From NCBI RefSeq assembly GCF_000321045.1, contig NZ_HE578948.1, positions 103,829-167,828 on the forward strand: a stretch of 64,000 nt of DNA, given 5' to 3'. The DNA comes from Phytobacter massiliensis JC163 (GTDB taxonomy: Bacteria > Pseudomonadota > Gammaproteobacteria > Enterobacterales > Enterobacteriaceae). Below are positions 25,803 to 33,102 of the stretch, one piece after another. The notes beneath the pieces were generated by a model. The model was not told where the DNA came from. It made no database searches and saw nothing but the letters and a program-made list of their open reading frames with translations. How positions within the stretch are numbered: position 1 is the first letter of the stretch; every line of letters starts with the position of its first letter. The translations under genes and the position numbers were made by a program.

Positions 25803-26105
25803 ATGGTCGCATTAGAAGAAGCGGTAATGGAGATTATTGTCAACGCCGGTCAGTCCCGCAGCCTGTGCTTTGAAGCACTGCGCGCCGCGCGGCTGGGTAA
25901 CTTTGACGAAGCCCAGAACCTACTGCGTGAAGCCGATGGCTATTCACGTCAGGCTCATCAAATGCAAACCAAATTAATTGAACAGGACGCCGGGGAAGCC
26001 CGGCAGCCCATGACATTAATTATGGTGCATGCACAGGATCATTTAATGACATCGTTACTGGCTCGTGAATTATCGGAGGAGATTATTCAGCTCTACCAAC
26101 GTTAA
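25803..26105 (+). CDS. PTS Lac-type EIIA
   Basis: 100 residues, an all-helical EIIA that hands phosphate from HPr to EIIB. 'IIVNAGQSRSLCFEALRAAR' and 'MVHAQDHLMTSLLARELSEEI' are the conserved motifs; the HAQDH segment carries the phosphorylated histidine. It closes the cytoplasmic set IIB-IIC-glucosidase-IIA with a 6-base gap from the glucosidase gene. Close in form to ChbA. Confidence 0.92.
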   Translation: MVALEEAVMEIIVNAGQSRSLCFEALRAARLGNFDEAQNLLREADGYSRQAHQMQTKLIEQDAGEARQPMTLIMVHAQDHLMTSLLARELSEEIIQLYQR

Positions 26106-26243
26106 TATGATGAATAGCATACGGTAATAAATACTCTGTACTCTAATTAAAAGAATCAGCTTGTTTTGATAATGGCGCGTTGTTCTGTCAAATCAGGACG
26201 GGATGGTTATTGTCTGAAAACTAAATATTAAATTGAGATAACC

Positions 26244-27623
26244 ATGAAATTATATAATAAATTGCCAGTGACACTGGCGGTGACGGCTGCCCTTTGCTCT
26301 GGTTCGGTGATAGCACAAGAATTTACTCAGGAACAGATTGACGCCATTGTGGCAAAAGCGGTGGATAAAGCGCTGGCTGAACGCCAGGCGAAAATGGACG
26401 CCGCCATCAACAAAAAAGCGGATATCGTGACCGAGCCGCAAAGCACCGCCCAGACGCCGGATATGGCCATTCCGTACGGTGTGAAATTCAGCGGCTATGC
26501 CCGCTACGGCGCCCACTTCCAGGCGGGCGATCAGAAATACGTTGGCGTCGATGGCTCCTATAACGGCTCCTCGGCTATTGGCCGTCTGGGCAACGAAGGC
26601 AATGGCGGCGAATTCCAGCTTTCCAAAGCGTTTAAGAGCGAGCGCGGGGCTATCTGGGACGTTAACGTCATGTTCGACCACTGGGGCGATGAAGTTAACC
26701 TGAAAAAAGCCTACGCGGGCGTTACCAACCTGCTGGAATCCAACCCTAACGCCTATTTCTGGGCGGGCCGCGACTTCCACCAGCGTCCGCAACAGGGCAT
26801 CAACGATTACTTCTGGATGAACCACGATGGCCAGGGCGCCGGGGTGAAAAACTTCGACATTGGCGGCGTGCAGTTTGACGTGGCGACCGTTGCCTCCGTT
26901 GAATCCTGTAACCCGGAAATGGTTGATGATGGCGATAACCCGTCGCGTATCTCCTGTACCGGCGGTTCCGGCACCGGCGATAAAGGTAACTACGCGCTCA
27001 CCTCTAAAATCCACGGCATGAAAGTCGGCCCGCTGGATCTGGAAATTTACGCCAACTACGGCTTCGACTCGAAAGCGATCGACAGCGACGACCGCCTGAA
27101 AGCGTGGCAGGGCGGCGTGGTGCTGAGCCACACTAATGACAGCGGCGTCAATAAAGTGATCGCCCGCTACTCCGACAACGCCGATAACAGCGTCTATAAC
27201 AAAACCGATGACCTGACCACCGTTTACGCCAGCTTTGAAGGGCTGCATAAATTCACCCAGCAGGCGCAGGTCGAGTACCTGCTCGCTTTCCACGACTACG
27301 ATAACAGCGCGGATAACACCGACAACCGTCGTAACTACAACGCCATCGTGCGTCCGATGTACTGGTGGAACGATGTCCACTCCACCTGGCTGGAAGCGGG
27401 CTGGCAGCGTGTGGATTATGACCAGGGCGGCGACAACAAAGGCTGGAAAGTCACCCTGTCGCAGAACATCTCTATCGCCATGGGGCCGGAGTTCCGCCCA
27501 ATGCTGCGCTTCTACGTGACCGGCGGCGAAGTGGATAACAAACGTACCGCGCGCGTTAACGGTACGGACGACACCACCCTCGACTCGTTCAACGTCGGCG
27601 CAATGTGGGAAGCCTGGTTCTAA
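26244..27623 (+). CDS. LamB-family carbohydrate outer-membrane porin (BglH/ScrY-like)
   Basis: 459 residues. A signal peptide ('LAVTAALCSGSVIA', cleavage near residue 24) is followed by a short coiled-coil-like segment rich in Lys/Ala/Glu (about 28-58) as in ScrY. The beta-barrel follows, with 'GVKFSGYARYGAHFQ', 'FWAGRDFHQRPQQGINDYFWM' split over strands 3-4, and a terminal Phe ('GAMWEAWF') as required for outer-membrane insertion. It should pass beta-glucosides across the outer membrane for the adjoining PTS. The 138-base gap from EIIA may contain an extra promoter; I see no terminator. Confidence 0.9.
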   Translation: MKLYNKLPVTLAVTAALCSGSVIAQEFTQEQIDAIVAKAVDKALAERQAKMDAAINKKADIVTEPQSTAQTPDMAIPYGVKFSGYARYGAHFQAGDQKYVGVDGSYNGSSAIGRLGNEGNGGEFQLSKAFKSERGAIWDVNVMFDHWGDEVNLKKAYAGVTNLLESNPNAYFWAGRDFHQRPQQGINDYFWMNHDGQGAGVKNFDIGGVQFDVATVASVESCNPEMVDDGDNPSRISCTGGSGTGDKGNYALTSKIHGMKVGPLDLEIYANYGFDSKAIDSDDRLKAWQGGVVLSHTNDSGVNKVIARYSDNADNSVYNKTDDLTTVYASFEGLHKFTQQAQVEYLLAFHDYDNSADNTDNRRNYNAIVRPMYWWNDVHSTWLEAGWQRVDYDQGGDNKGWKVTLSQNISIAMGPEFRPMLRFYVTGGEVDNKRTARVNGTDDTTLDSFNVGAMWEAWF

Positions 27624-27713
27624 TGGCTTAACAGGGCGGCAAGGATGCCGCCTGGCCCTGTGTTATGATGCCCGCCTTATTTTTCAACAATCAGTAAGGC
27701 AGAGTGGATTAAG

Positions 27714-28619
27714 ATGGGTTCCACAAAACAAGGGATGATAAATGTACTGTTAGCCGCGGTGCTGTGGGGCAGTTCCGGCGTTTGCGCGCAGTACATTATG
27801 GAAAAAAGTCATATCGCCGCCCCCTGGCTCACCATGGTGCGGCTTCTCTCCGGCGGGCTGGTTCTGCTGACGATCTCTTTCTTCCACGGCGATAAAATCT
27901 TCGCCATCATGAAAAATCGCAAGGACACGCTGAGCCTGCTCTTTTTCTCGCTGTTTGGCGCGCTGATAGTGCAGCTTACCTTTCTGGTCACCATTGAGAA
28001 ATCCAACGCCGCGACCGCGACGGTGCTGCAATTTCTGTCGCCGACGATCATCGTGGCCTGGTTCGGGCTGGCGCGTAAAACCCGCCCCAGCCTGCCGGTT
28101 TGTGCGGCGATTGTTACCTCGCTGATGGGCACTTTTATGCTGGTGACTCACGGCAACCCGACCTCGCTCTCTGTTTCCGGCGAGACGCTGGTTTGGGGCA
28201 TCGCTTCGGCCTTTTCCGCCGCGCTTTATGCCACTTATCCTTCGGCGCTTATCGCCCGTTACGGCACGCTGCCCATCGTCGGCTGGAGCATGTTCCTCGC
28301 CGGGTTGATGCTGGTGCCGTTTTACGGCGGCCAGGGGAATGATTTCACGATCGACGGCAACCTGCTCATGGCCTTCTTTTATCTGGTGATGGTGGGCACC
28401 GCGCTGACCTTTAGCCTCTACCTGAAAGGGGCGCAGATGATTGGCGGCTCACGGGCAAGCATTCTGAGCTGTGCCGAGCCGCTGAGCAGCGCCCTGCTCT
28501 CCGTGGCGCTGCTGGGCGTGACCTTCACCCTGCCGGACTGGCTGGGCACGCTGCTCATTGTCTCGTCGGTATTGCTGATTTCGCTGGATTCAAGAAAGCG
28601 GGTAAAAGTGAACGCCTGA
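27714..28619 (+). CDS. yicL: EamA/DMT-superfamily transporter YicL
   Basis: 301 residues with ten hydrophobic segments in two EamA halves. It matches E. coli YicL closely ('[19 protein letters not shown]', '[17 protein letters not shown]' with small changes, and 'LKGAQMIGG'). It is an inner-membrane carrier of unknown substrate. It lies just upstream of selC, as I recall it doing in the E. coli chromosome within a few genes. GC-rich hairpins precede it (GGCGGC at 27635-27640 with GCCGCC at 27647-27652). Confidence 0.9.
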   Translation: MGSTKQGMINVLLAAVLWGSSGVCAQYIMEKSHIAAPWLTMVRLLSGGLVLLTISFFHGDKIFAIMKNRKDTLSLLFFSLFGALIVQLTFLVTIEKSNAATATVLQFLSPTIIVAWFGLARKTRPSLPVCAAIVTSLMGTFMLVTHGNPTSLSVSGETLVWGIASAFSAALYATYPSALIARYGTLPIVGWSMFLAGLMLVPFYGGQGNDFTIDGNLLMAFFYLVMVGTALTFSLYLKGAQMIGGSRASILSCAEPLSSALLSVALLGVTFTLPDWLGTLLIVSSVLLISLDSRKRVKVNA

Positions 28620-28633
28620 GCCTTTTCACACGG

Positions 28634-28667
28634 CCCCGCATGTGGCGTACCGCCTTATGCGGGCTAC
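28634..28667. repeat. REP-type palindrome
   Basis: CCCGCATGTGGC faces GCCTTATGCGGGC after yicL; a degenerate REP sequence. Confidence 0.55.
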
Positions 28668-28802
28668 GTTAACCTCTTTTTTTGAAACGGAAAAAATGCT
28701 AACTCACGGAAAACGCGCGGGTTTATCACAAACCCTGCGAAACGCGTGCCGCAGAGTGATAAAAAAGTGTGACGAGGTATGTGGTAAAGGGTTGAAAGTG
28801 GC

Positions 28803-28808
28803 TATAAT
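28803..28808 (+). promoter_or_regulatory. Likely selC -10 box
   Basis: TATAAT, followed by GCGCC, 32 bases before the mature 5' end of selC. No good -35 hexamer is seen at the right distance. Confidence 0.5.
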
Positions 28809-28839
28809 GCGCCCCGCCTCCATGTAGCAATCGAGGCGC

Positions 28840-28934
28840 GGAAGATCGTCATCTCCGGTGAGGTGGCTGGACTTCAAATCCAGTTGGGGCCGCCAGCGGT
28901 CCCGGGCAGGTTCGACTCCTGTGATCTTCCGCCA
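28840..28934 (+). tRNA. selC: tRNA-Sec (selenocysteine, UCA anticodon)
   Basis: A 95-base tRNA, unusually long as expected for selenocysteine tRNA. The acceptor strand GGAAGATC pairs with GATCTTCC, the extra arm is long (GGGGCCGCCAGCGGTCCC region), the T arm is GGTTCGACTCC and CCA is encoded. The anticodon loop CTTCAAA contains TCA, which reads UGA. It is almost identical to E. coli selC. Its 3' end is a frequent integration site for P4-type islands, and the following 2 kb show such an event. Confidence 0.98.
28913..28926. repeat. Attachment core within selC (attL side)
   Basis: CGACTCCTGTGATC inside the T arm and acceptor stem of selC is repeated exactly at 30901-30914. Such tRNA-derived direct repeats mark the two ends of an integrated element. 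Confidence 0.75.
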
Positions 28935-29048
28935 GTTTGCTTCTCCTGAACTCTCCCCAAGTCAATAAATCCCGTTGTAATCCCTTATATATCAGGCATT
29001 CCTTGTATCCCGAGTTCAATCGGCTTCAACCTGCATTAAGCGGTTTTT

Positions 29049-29103
29049 GGGGGTGCATTGGGGGTATCAGGTTAGTTACTGGCGGAAATCCTCCCAGGAG
29101 GAT
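29049..29103. promoter_or_regulatory. G-rich arm-like repeats and palindrome before integrase remnant
   Basis: Two GGGGG runs (29049-29053 and 29060-29064) resemble those near the distal end (30826-30832 and 30838-30842) and may be integrase arm sites. ATCCTCC-ca-GGAGGAT (29088-29103) is a perfect palindrome 26 bases before the integrase start and could be its operator. Confidence 0.45.
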
Positions 29104-29129
29104 AGATTCATCAAAAGCCGGAGGATGTC

Positions 29130-29663
29130 ATGGCGCTAACCGATGTTAAAGTGAAAACCGCGAAGCCAAAAGAAAAGCCCTATAAGCTGGCTGATGGCGG
29201 CGGTATGTATCTGCTGATTAACGCTAATGGTTCCAAATACTGGCGAATGAAGTACCGCTTCGCCGGTAAAGAAAAGATGCTTTCTATTGGCGTATACCCC
29301 GATGTTTCACTGGCCGACGCAAGAGAGAAACGTAACGAGGCCAGAAAAATTCTCGCCACTCTGGAGAAAATGCGCAAGGTCCGCCAGCGCTGTGGTAAGG
29401 TGTTCCGCTATGCAATAGTCACTGGTAGGGCCGACAATAACCCCGCTCCCGACCTTGCCAGCGCATTTCCACTGATCCAGTTTATTGTCACTACCTATAG
29501 CCCGCAGGTTATCAGTACGGTAAAACGTGAATCTGTTCGTCTGCTTGAGCAGGACGAAAACGGTAACGGTCTGGCGTCAATTCCACTGGGGGCAGCCTAC
29601 GGCGAGCCGAGTAACGACGTGCTGCAAAGTGTAATGGGTGTCGATCCGCAGCCTCCGAATTAA
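29130..29663 (+). pseudogene. Chimeric remnant: P4-type integrase fused to AAA-ATPase C-terminus
   Basis: A 177-codon open frame made of three pieces. Residues 1-76 are the N-terminal DNA-binding domain (DUF4102-type) of a P4 integrase ('MALTDVKVKTAKPKEKPYKL', 'GGGMYLLINANGSKYW', 'YPDVSLADAREKRNEARK'). Residues about 78-115 come from further along the integrase ('VRQRCGKVFRYAIVTGRA'), so about 75 residues are missing by an in-frame deletion. Residues about 117-177 switch to the C-terminal part of an OLD/AAA_21-like ATPase ('FIVTTYSPQVISTVKRE', where TTHSP is usual). The tyrosine recombinase catalytic domain is absent, so it cannot recombine. A good ribosome-binding site (GGAGG) remains. Confidence 0.8.
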
Positions 29664-29815
29664 TTTAACAGCACCATCCCTGATTTAAGGCGATAGTATT
29701 ATTTATTGCGAGTCGCCTTCCTAATTTACACCCTCAATATTTATTCACCTTTATTTCATCGCATAATGCGCCTGCCACTCCCGGCAGGCACGTTTGCTTT
29801 TATACGAACAAAATT

Positions 29816-30025
29816 ATGCAAACAGAAGCTGAAATTTTAATCGATAACAACGAGCTTATTTGCTTCACCAGCATTAAATGGATCGTTACCGTTCGCCAGA
29901 ACGCACTACAGCAACTCACATCCCTGATGCAACCAATCGCAGAAATCTCCTGCCTGACGCAGCGCATTAGCGGCGACATACTTATTAACGACATGAAACT
30001 AGATGTACGCATAACATCGTCATAA
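29816..30025 (+). CDS. Small hypothetical protein, first gene of two-gene cassette
   Basis: 69 residues, acidic N-terminus, no recognised domain and no membrane segment. It has no clear ribosome-binding site. Its stop codon is separated by a single base from the ATG of the next gene, so the two are probably translated together. In AT-rich DNA between the two selC attachment repeats, it is foreign compared with its neighbours. A small gene tightly coupled to an ADP-ribosyltransferase-like gene would fit an antitoxin or an accessory protein, but nothing in the sequence proves it. It may also be non-coding. Confidence 0.45.
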   Translation: MQTEAEILIDNNELICFTSIKWIVTVRQNALQQLTSLMQPIAEISCLTQRISGDILINDMKLDVRITSS

Positions 30026-30026
30026 A

Positions 30027-30677
30027 ATGATATTTTTAGAAATTAGCTACGTGACATATATGGCAGATGATTATTTTCATATTACGCTGAATACCCGGCT
30101 TCCATGGTCAAATAACGAGCCAATGGCAGTAGGTAATAGCATAAAAACGACCGATGTTAACCCATTCTTTAACTATTACATATCTTACCCATATCCCACA
30201 GAAACATTTATCCAAAATGGGGCCACCCACTATATCAGCCGTATAGCCCTTCTGGAACACATTGCTTCAGGAAATCTACATAATAGCGATATGCGATATG
30301 TCGCAAGTATCGGCCACGAAACAGCTAAACATTTTTGTACTTATGCCAGAGAGCTAATCTGGGAATCAGTAAGAGCATCAGAATTCCCAGAACTGCCATC
30401 TCGCCAAAAATGCATTTGGTTAACAAAGGGGGAGGACAATCTTCATTACTGGATTGAGCGGCTTGGACGTCCCGCAGAGCAGATAACCGTATTCAAAGTA
30501 CTTCCTGATGGAAGAATGCATACTACCAGTGAGTCTCATCTTTCAGGAGATGCTGAATCTTATCTGGAAAGCGTCGAAAAATCCCGCCGATACTGGAGGG
30601 GGGAAATTGATAACCCCTTACGTCAGGAGATACTCTTCGAAGGAACAATGTTAGTTGAAAGCAAAGTGTCCATTTAA
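30027..30677 (+). CDS. DUF2441-like protein, possible ADP-ribosyltransferase fold
   Basis: 216 residues (or 205 from the ATG at 30060). The sequence reads like the DUF2441 group, recalled rather than searched. 'YFHITLNTRLPW' near the N-terminus resembles the H-x-T strand that opens ADP-ribosyltransferase folds. A central 'ELIWESVRASEFPELPSRQKCIWL' (in two parts) is the family signature with FP-x-LPSR. A late Glu in 'EILFEGTMLV' sits where the catalytic Glu of that fold would be. It could be a toxin or effector acting with NAD+, but this is inference. It is AT-rich, has foreign codon use, and lies within the selC islet immediately after a 69-residue gene. Confidence 0.6.
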   Translation: MIFLEISYVTYMADDYFHITLNTRLPWSNNEPMAVGNSIKTTDVNPFFNYYISYPYPTETFIQNGATHYISRIALLEHIASGNLHNSDMRYVASIGHETAKHFCTYARELIWESVRASEFPELPSRQKCIWLTKGEDNLHYWIERLGRPAEQITVFKVLPDGRMHTTSESHLSGDAESYLESVEKSRRYWRGEIDNPLRQEILFEGTMLVESKVSI

Positions 30678-31029
30678 CAAATGCTGGGGAAACTGTATAG
30701 AAAAACAGTGAACTGATCACAAGCAATTATTCTGCATTTTGGACGCTATTGCCGGTTTGTTGCAATGGAAGACAGAGCCTAAAAAGTAGTTCAGGATACC
30801 CCGAACCCCACAAGCAAAATCATTTGGGGGGGCTTATGGGGGTTACTGATTTAACCAACAAAAAATATAAATTTTAAATCAATAGGTTAATCATCAAATG
30901 CGACTCCTGTGATCGCCAAAATGAATCTCATTCTTTGCTTCCCATTTGCAGAACTTCTCGCAATTTTCTTTCATTTTGGCCGTAGTAATTTCAACTATCT
31001 GGAAATTCCGGCTGGTTCGACACGAAATA
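30678..31029. other. Intergenic region with distal end of the selC islet
   Basis: 352 bases without a gene. G-rich arm-like runs lie at 30826-30842 and the second attachment core at 30901-30914, followed by cgccaaaat, which resembles the selC end with TT missing. No other structure is seen. Confidence 0.6.
30901..30914. repeat. Attachment core repeat (attR side of selC islet)
   Basis: CGACTCCTGTGATC, identical to selC positions 28913-28926, followed by GCCA as in the tRNA end but lacking two T residues. It marks the distal boundary of an inserted segment of about 2.0 kb. Confidence 0.75.
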
Positions 31030-31221
31030 TTATGCTTTAGGCTCAATGCCCAAATTTTTGAGTTCTTTCCTGCCCAGGGTTTTAAGCCAGTTTCCCAGAC
31101 TCATCCCCGCATCCTTTGCAGCCGCTTCAAACTGCGCTTTCAGTTCCGGCGTTATACGAATCTGAAATGTCGGTGCTTTGCCGGATTTTGACTGAATAGG
31201 ATCGCGTTTCGCTGTTGACAT
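31030..31221 (-). CDS. Ribbon-helix-helix DNA-binding protein
   Basis: 63 residues with a basic N-terminus and the segment 'TFQIRITPELKAQFEAAAKD' followed by 'GMSLGNWLKTLGRKEL', a ribbon-helix-helix fold as in small antitoxins and plasmid repressors (Arc/MetJ or HicB-tail type). Two copies of GTACGTACCTA lie directly upstream, one overlapping its ribosome-binding site and one about 35 bp further, so it most likely represses itself. No toxin gene of its own is adjacent on the same strand; the divergent neighbour is a SymE-family gene. Confidence 0.75.
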   Translation of the reverse strand: MSTAKRDPIQSKSGKAPTFQIRITPELKAQFEAAAKDAGMSLGNWLKTLGRKELKNLGIEPKA

Positions 31222-31267
31222 GTACGTACCTATAAGAGCAATATATCACCACTCAGGTACGTACCTA
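31222..31267. promoter_or_regulatory. Paired GTACGTAC palindromes between RHH and symE-like genes
   Basis: GTACGTACCTA occurs at 31222-31232 and 31257-31267, 35 bp apart; each holds the 8-bp palindrome GTACGTAC (10 bp, GGTACGTACC, in the second). The first covers the ribosome-binding site of the minus-strand RHH gene. The second overlaps a possible -35 (TTAGGT) placed 17 bp from TATATT on that strand. Confidence 0.6.
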
Positions 31268-31357
31268 AATACAAGCAGACCTGATGTTCAAGCGCTCTCA
31301 TCGGGTACGTGCAATACCAGACGCGAGCTAACCTCACCAACTATCAAGGAGTTGATT

Positions 31358-31645
31358 ATGGCTGATTTGCATTCTAACCTGGACACTACCCCTGCTGGAA
31401 CCAATCGGAGGCTGATTGTGGGATATCGTCCGCAGGGCGGGGATAAAAACACGCCGAGCCTGGCGCTGTCAGGCAAGTGGCTGCGCGAAGCAGGTTTTGA
31501 TACCGGGCGGCAGGTAAGCGTAAAAGTGATGGATGGCTGCATTGTGCTGATGACGGATAGCGAAAAAGAGCAGATGCTAGCGCAGGAGCTTAAGCAGGCG
31601 AAGCAGGCGTTAAAAGAGATCAAAGGGGCACTGGCCGTAGCGTGA
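31358..31645 (+). CDS. SymE-family type I toxin-like protein
   Basis: 95 residues with the AbrB-fold core of SymE: 'LIVGYRPQGG', 'PSLALSGKWLREAGFDTGRQ' and 'VSVKVMDGCIVLM' line up with E. coli SymE as I recall it. SymE is an SOS-induced toxin, described as an RNA endonuclease or nucleoid-condensing protein, whose translation is blocked by the antisense RNA SymR. The start at 31358 is preceded by AAGGAG. No LexA box is evident in the short upstream region, and an antisense promoter was not identified. It is divergent from the RHH gene. Confidence 0.8.
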   Translation: MADLHSNLDTTPAGTNRRLIVGYRPQGGDKNTPSLALSGKWLREAGFDTGRQVSVKVMDGCIVLMTDSEKEQMLAQELKQAKQALKEIKGALAVA

Positions 31646-31768
31646 CCCATCACGTCCGCCAGCTGTGTAAATCGCAACCTGTAAGTAAGCCTTACAGGTT
31701 CGGTAAACCGTCGCAGATTGAACCGTACCCAGGTTAGAGTGAACGATTCATACGATTTTGGAGTGGCA

Positions 31769-32029
31769 ATGCACACCCTTACCGCAAATGAAGCCAAAAC
31801 GCAGTTTGGCGATATGTTGTTAAAAGCACAGCGCGAACCCGTGCAGATCAGCCGCAACGGCAAGCCTGTGGCGGTGGTTGTCTCGATTGAAGACTATGAA
31901 AGCATGGAAGCGATGAAGCTTCTTCTTTTGAAAGGGAAGATCCAGCGGGCCCGTAATGATATCGACACAGGGAATACTGTCGATGGCGATGCGTTCTTCA
32001 ATGAATTGTTCAGGGATAACAAGGAATAA
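31769..32029 (+). CDS. Phd/YefM-family antitoxin, apparently solitary
   Basis: 86 residues. 'MHTLTANEAKTQFGDMLLKA' and 'VQISRNGKPVAVVVSIEDYE' are the hallmarks of the Phd/YefM fold, which binds DNA with its N-terminus and neutralises a toxin with its C-terminal tail. The start at 31769 has GGAG upstream; the frame opens 17 codons earlier. No Doc, YoeB or ParE toxin follows; the gene is succeeded by a REP sequence and then the IclR regulator. It may be an orphan antitoxin left after loss of its partner. Confidence 0.85.
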   Translation: MHTLTANEAKTQFGDMLLKAQREPVQISRNGKPVAVVVSIEDYESMEAMKLLLLKGKIQRARNDIDTGNTVDGDAFFNELFRDNKE

Positions 32030-32034
32030 CTCAT

Positions 32035-32067
32035 TCCGGATGCGGCTACGCCTTATCCGGGCTACGG
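32035..32067. repeat. REP-type palindrome
   Basis: TCCGGATGCGGC faces GCCTTATCCGGGC, just after the phd-like gene. Confidence 0.65.
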
Positions 32068-32309
32068 CTCGGCAGACGCTTTCATTGACTCGTGCCATAT
32101 TTCTATTTTTTAACCCATCAGATTCTGCCTAAATCGTACCCGTGCAATACCCTCCTGACGCCGCCGAAAATTTATATCGCTGGCAGGGAATATCTAAAAC
32201 CCGCATCAGATCACGTTTCCCCCTCGTAACTCGGTTCAGCCTGTTGAACCAGTGGTATTTTCATCTATTCGGGACAGCTAGACTTTTATCCATCAGAACA
32301 GGAGCCGTT

Positions 32310-33098
32310 ATGGGCGGTAAAGGGTGTAATTCACTTATTCGGGCCGAGAAAATATTGACGTACATTGCGTATGTTGGCGCGGCGACTTTTATGGAATTAT
32401 TGCGAGAATTTCAATATCCCAAAAGCAGCCTGCTCAACTTATTAAATGTCATGGTGGATTGCGGATTTCTGACAAAAAGCGATCGCAACCAATATTCTCT
32501 GGGGATTAAAAATTATGAACTGGGCTGCCAGGCGCTGCATCGCAAAAATATTTTTGAGGTGACGAAACGTCCGATGCAGGAGTTGTCGTTAAAAAGCGGC
32601 CTGGTCTGTCACCTTGGCGCGATTGAAGACTGTTACGCCATCTATCTGGATAAAGTGGAAAGCCCCGGCTCCGTGCCAACGAAAAAAAGCTGGATTGGCA
32701 AGAAGTTAGAGCTGCATATCACGGCGCTGGGCAAGGCGTTGCTGGCCTGGAAGCCCCGTGAAGAGATGGATTATTTTTTAGATGCGTTGACGCTGACGCC
32801 GCACACCAAAAATACCTTCACCGATAAGAAGTTATTTCGTGAGGAGTTACAGAAAACGCGACTGCGTGGTTGGGCCATAGATAATGAAGAGTCAACCTAT
32901 GGTGCCGTATGTCTGAGTATGCCGGTGTTCAATATGTATAACCGGGTTAATTATGCGATCTCACTCTCGGGCGACCCGGTAGTGTATTCAGGAAATAAGA
33001 TCGATGGTTATCTCGAATTGCTCCGGCAGTGCGCCGGGCAAATATCGTATGGGCTGGGATACCGGAGTGAAAGTGAAAATTTAAGAAAAGGAAACTGA
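32310..33098 (+). CDS. yjhI: IclR-family regulator of xylonate operon (YjhI-like)
   Basis: 262 residues from the ATG at 32310, which has GGAG just upstream; the frame extends 56 codons further without IclR-like sequence. The N-terminal winged helix is at about residues 8-70 ('[20 protein letters not shown]', '[19 protein letters not shown]'). The IclR effector domain follows ('[20 protein letters not shown]', '[14 protein letters not shown]'). It is four bases upstream of the aldolase gene. In E. coli the yjhIHGF set has the same content, so this should be the regulator of D-xylonate use. Confidence 0.85.
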   Translation: MGGKGCNSLIRAEKILTYIAYVGAATFMELLREFQYPKSSLLNLLNVMVDCGFLTKSDRNQYSLGIKNYELGCQALHRKNIFEVTKRPMQELSLKSGLVCHLGAIEDCYAIYLDKVESPGSVPTKKSWIGKKLELHITALGKALLAWKPREEMDYFLDALTLTPHTKNTFTDKKLFREELQKTRLRGWAIDNEESTYGAVCLSMPVFNMYNRVNYAISLSGDPVVYSGNKIDGYLELLRQCAGQISYGLGYRSESENLRKGN

Positions 33099-33102
33099 TG
33101 TA

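Noticed and set aside
26250-27380. 376-codon open frame on the minus strand
   Set aside because: Shadow of the porin gene, which has a signal peptide, barrel motifs and terminal Phe.
27635-27652. GGCGGC/GCCGCC hairpin after the porin gene as terminator
   Set aside because: It lacks a T run; a role in mRNA stability is possible, but it cannot be called a terminator.
28642-28827. 61-codon frame between yicL and selC
   Set aside because: It runs through a REP sequence and the selC promoter; no coding features.
29800-30012. 70-codon minus-strand frame opposite the small islet gene
   Set aside because: The plus-strand frame is better coupled to the next gene; neither is certain, and the minus frame has no support.
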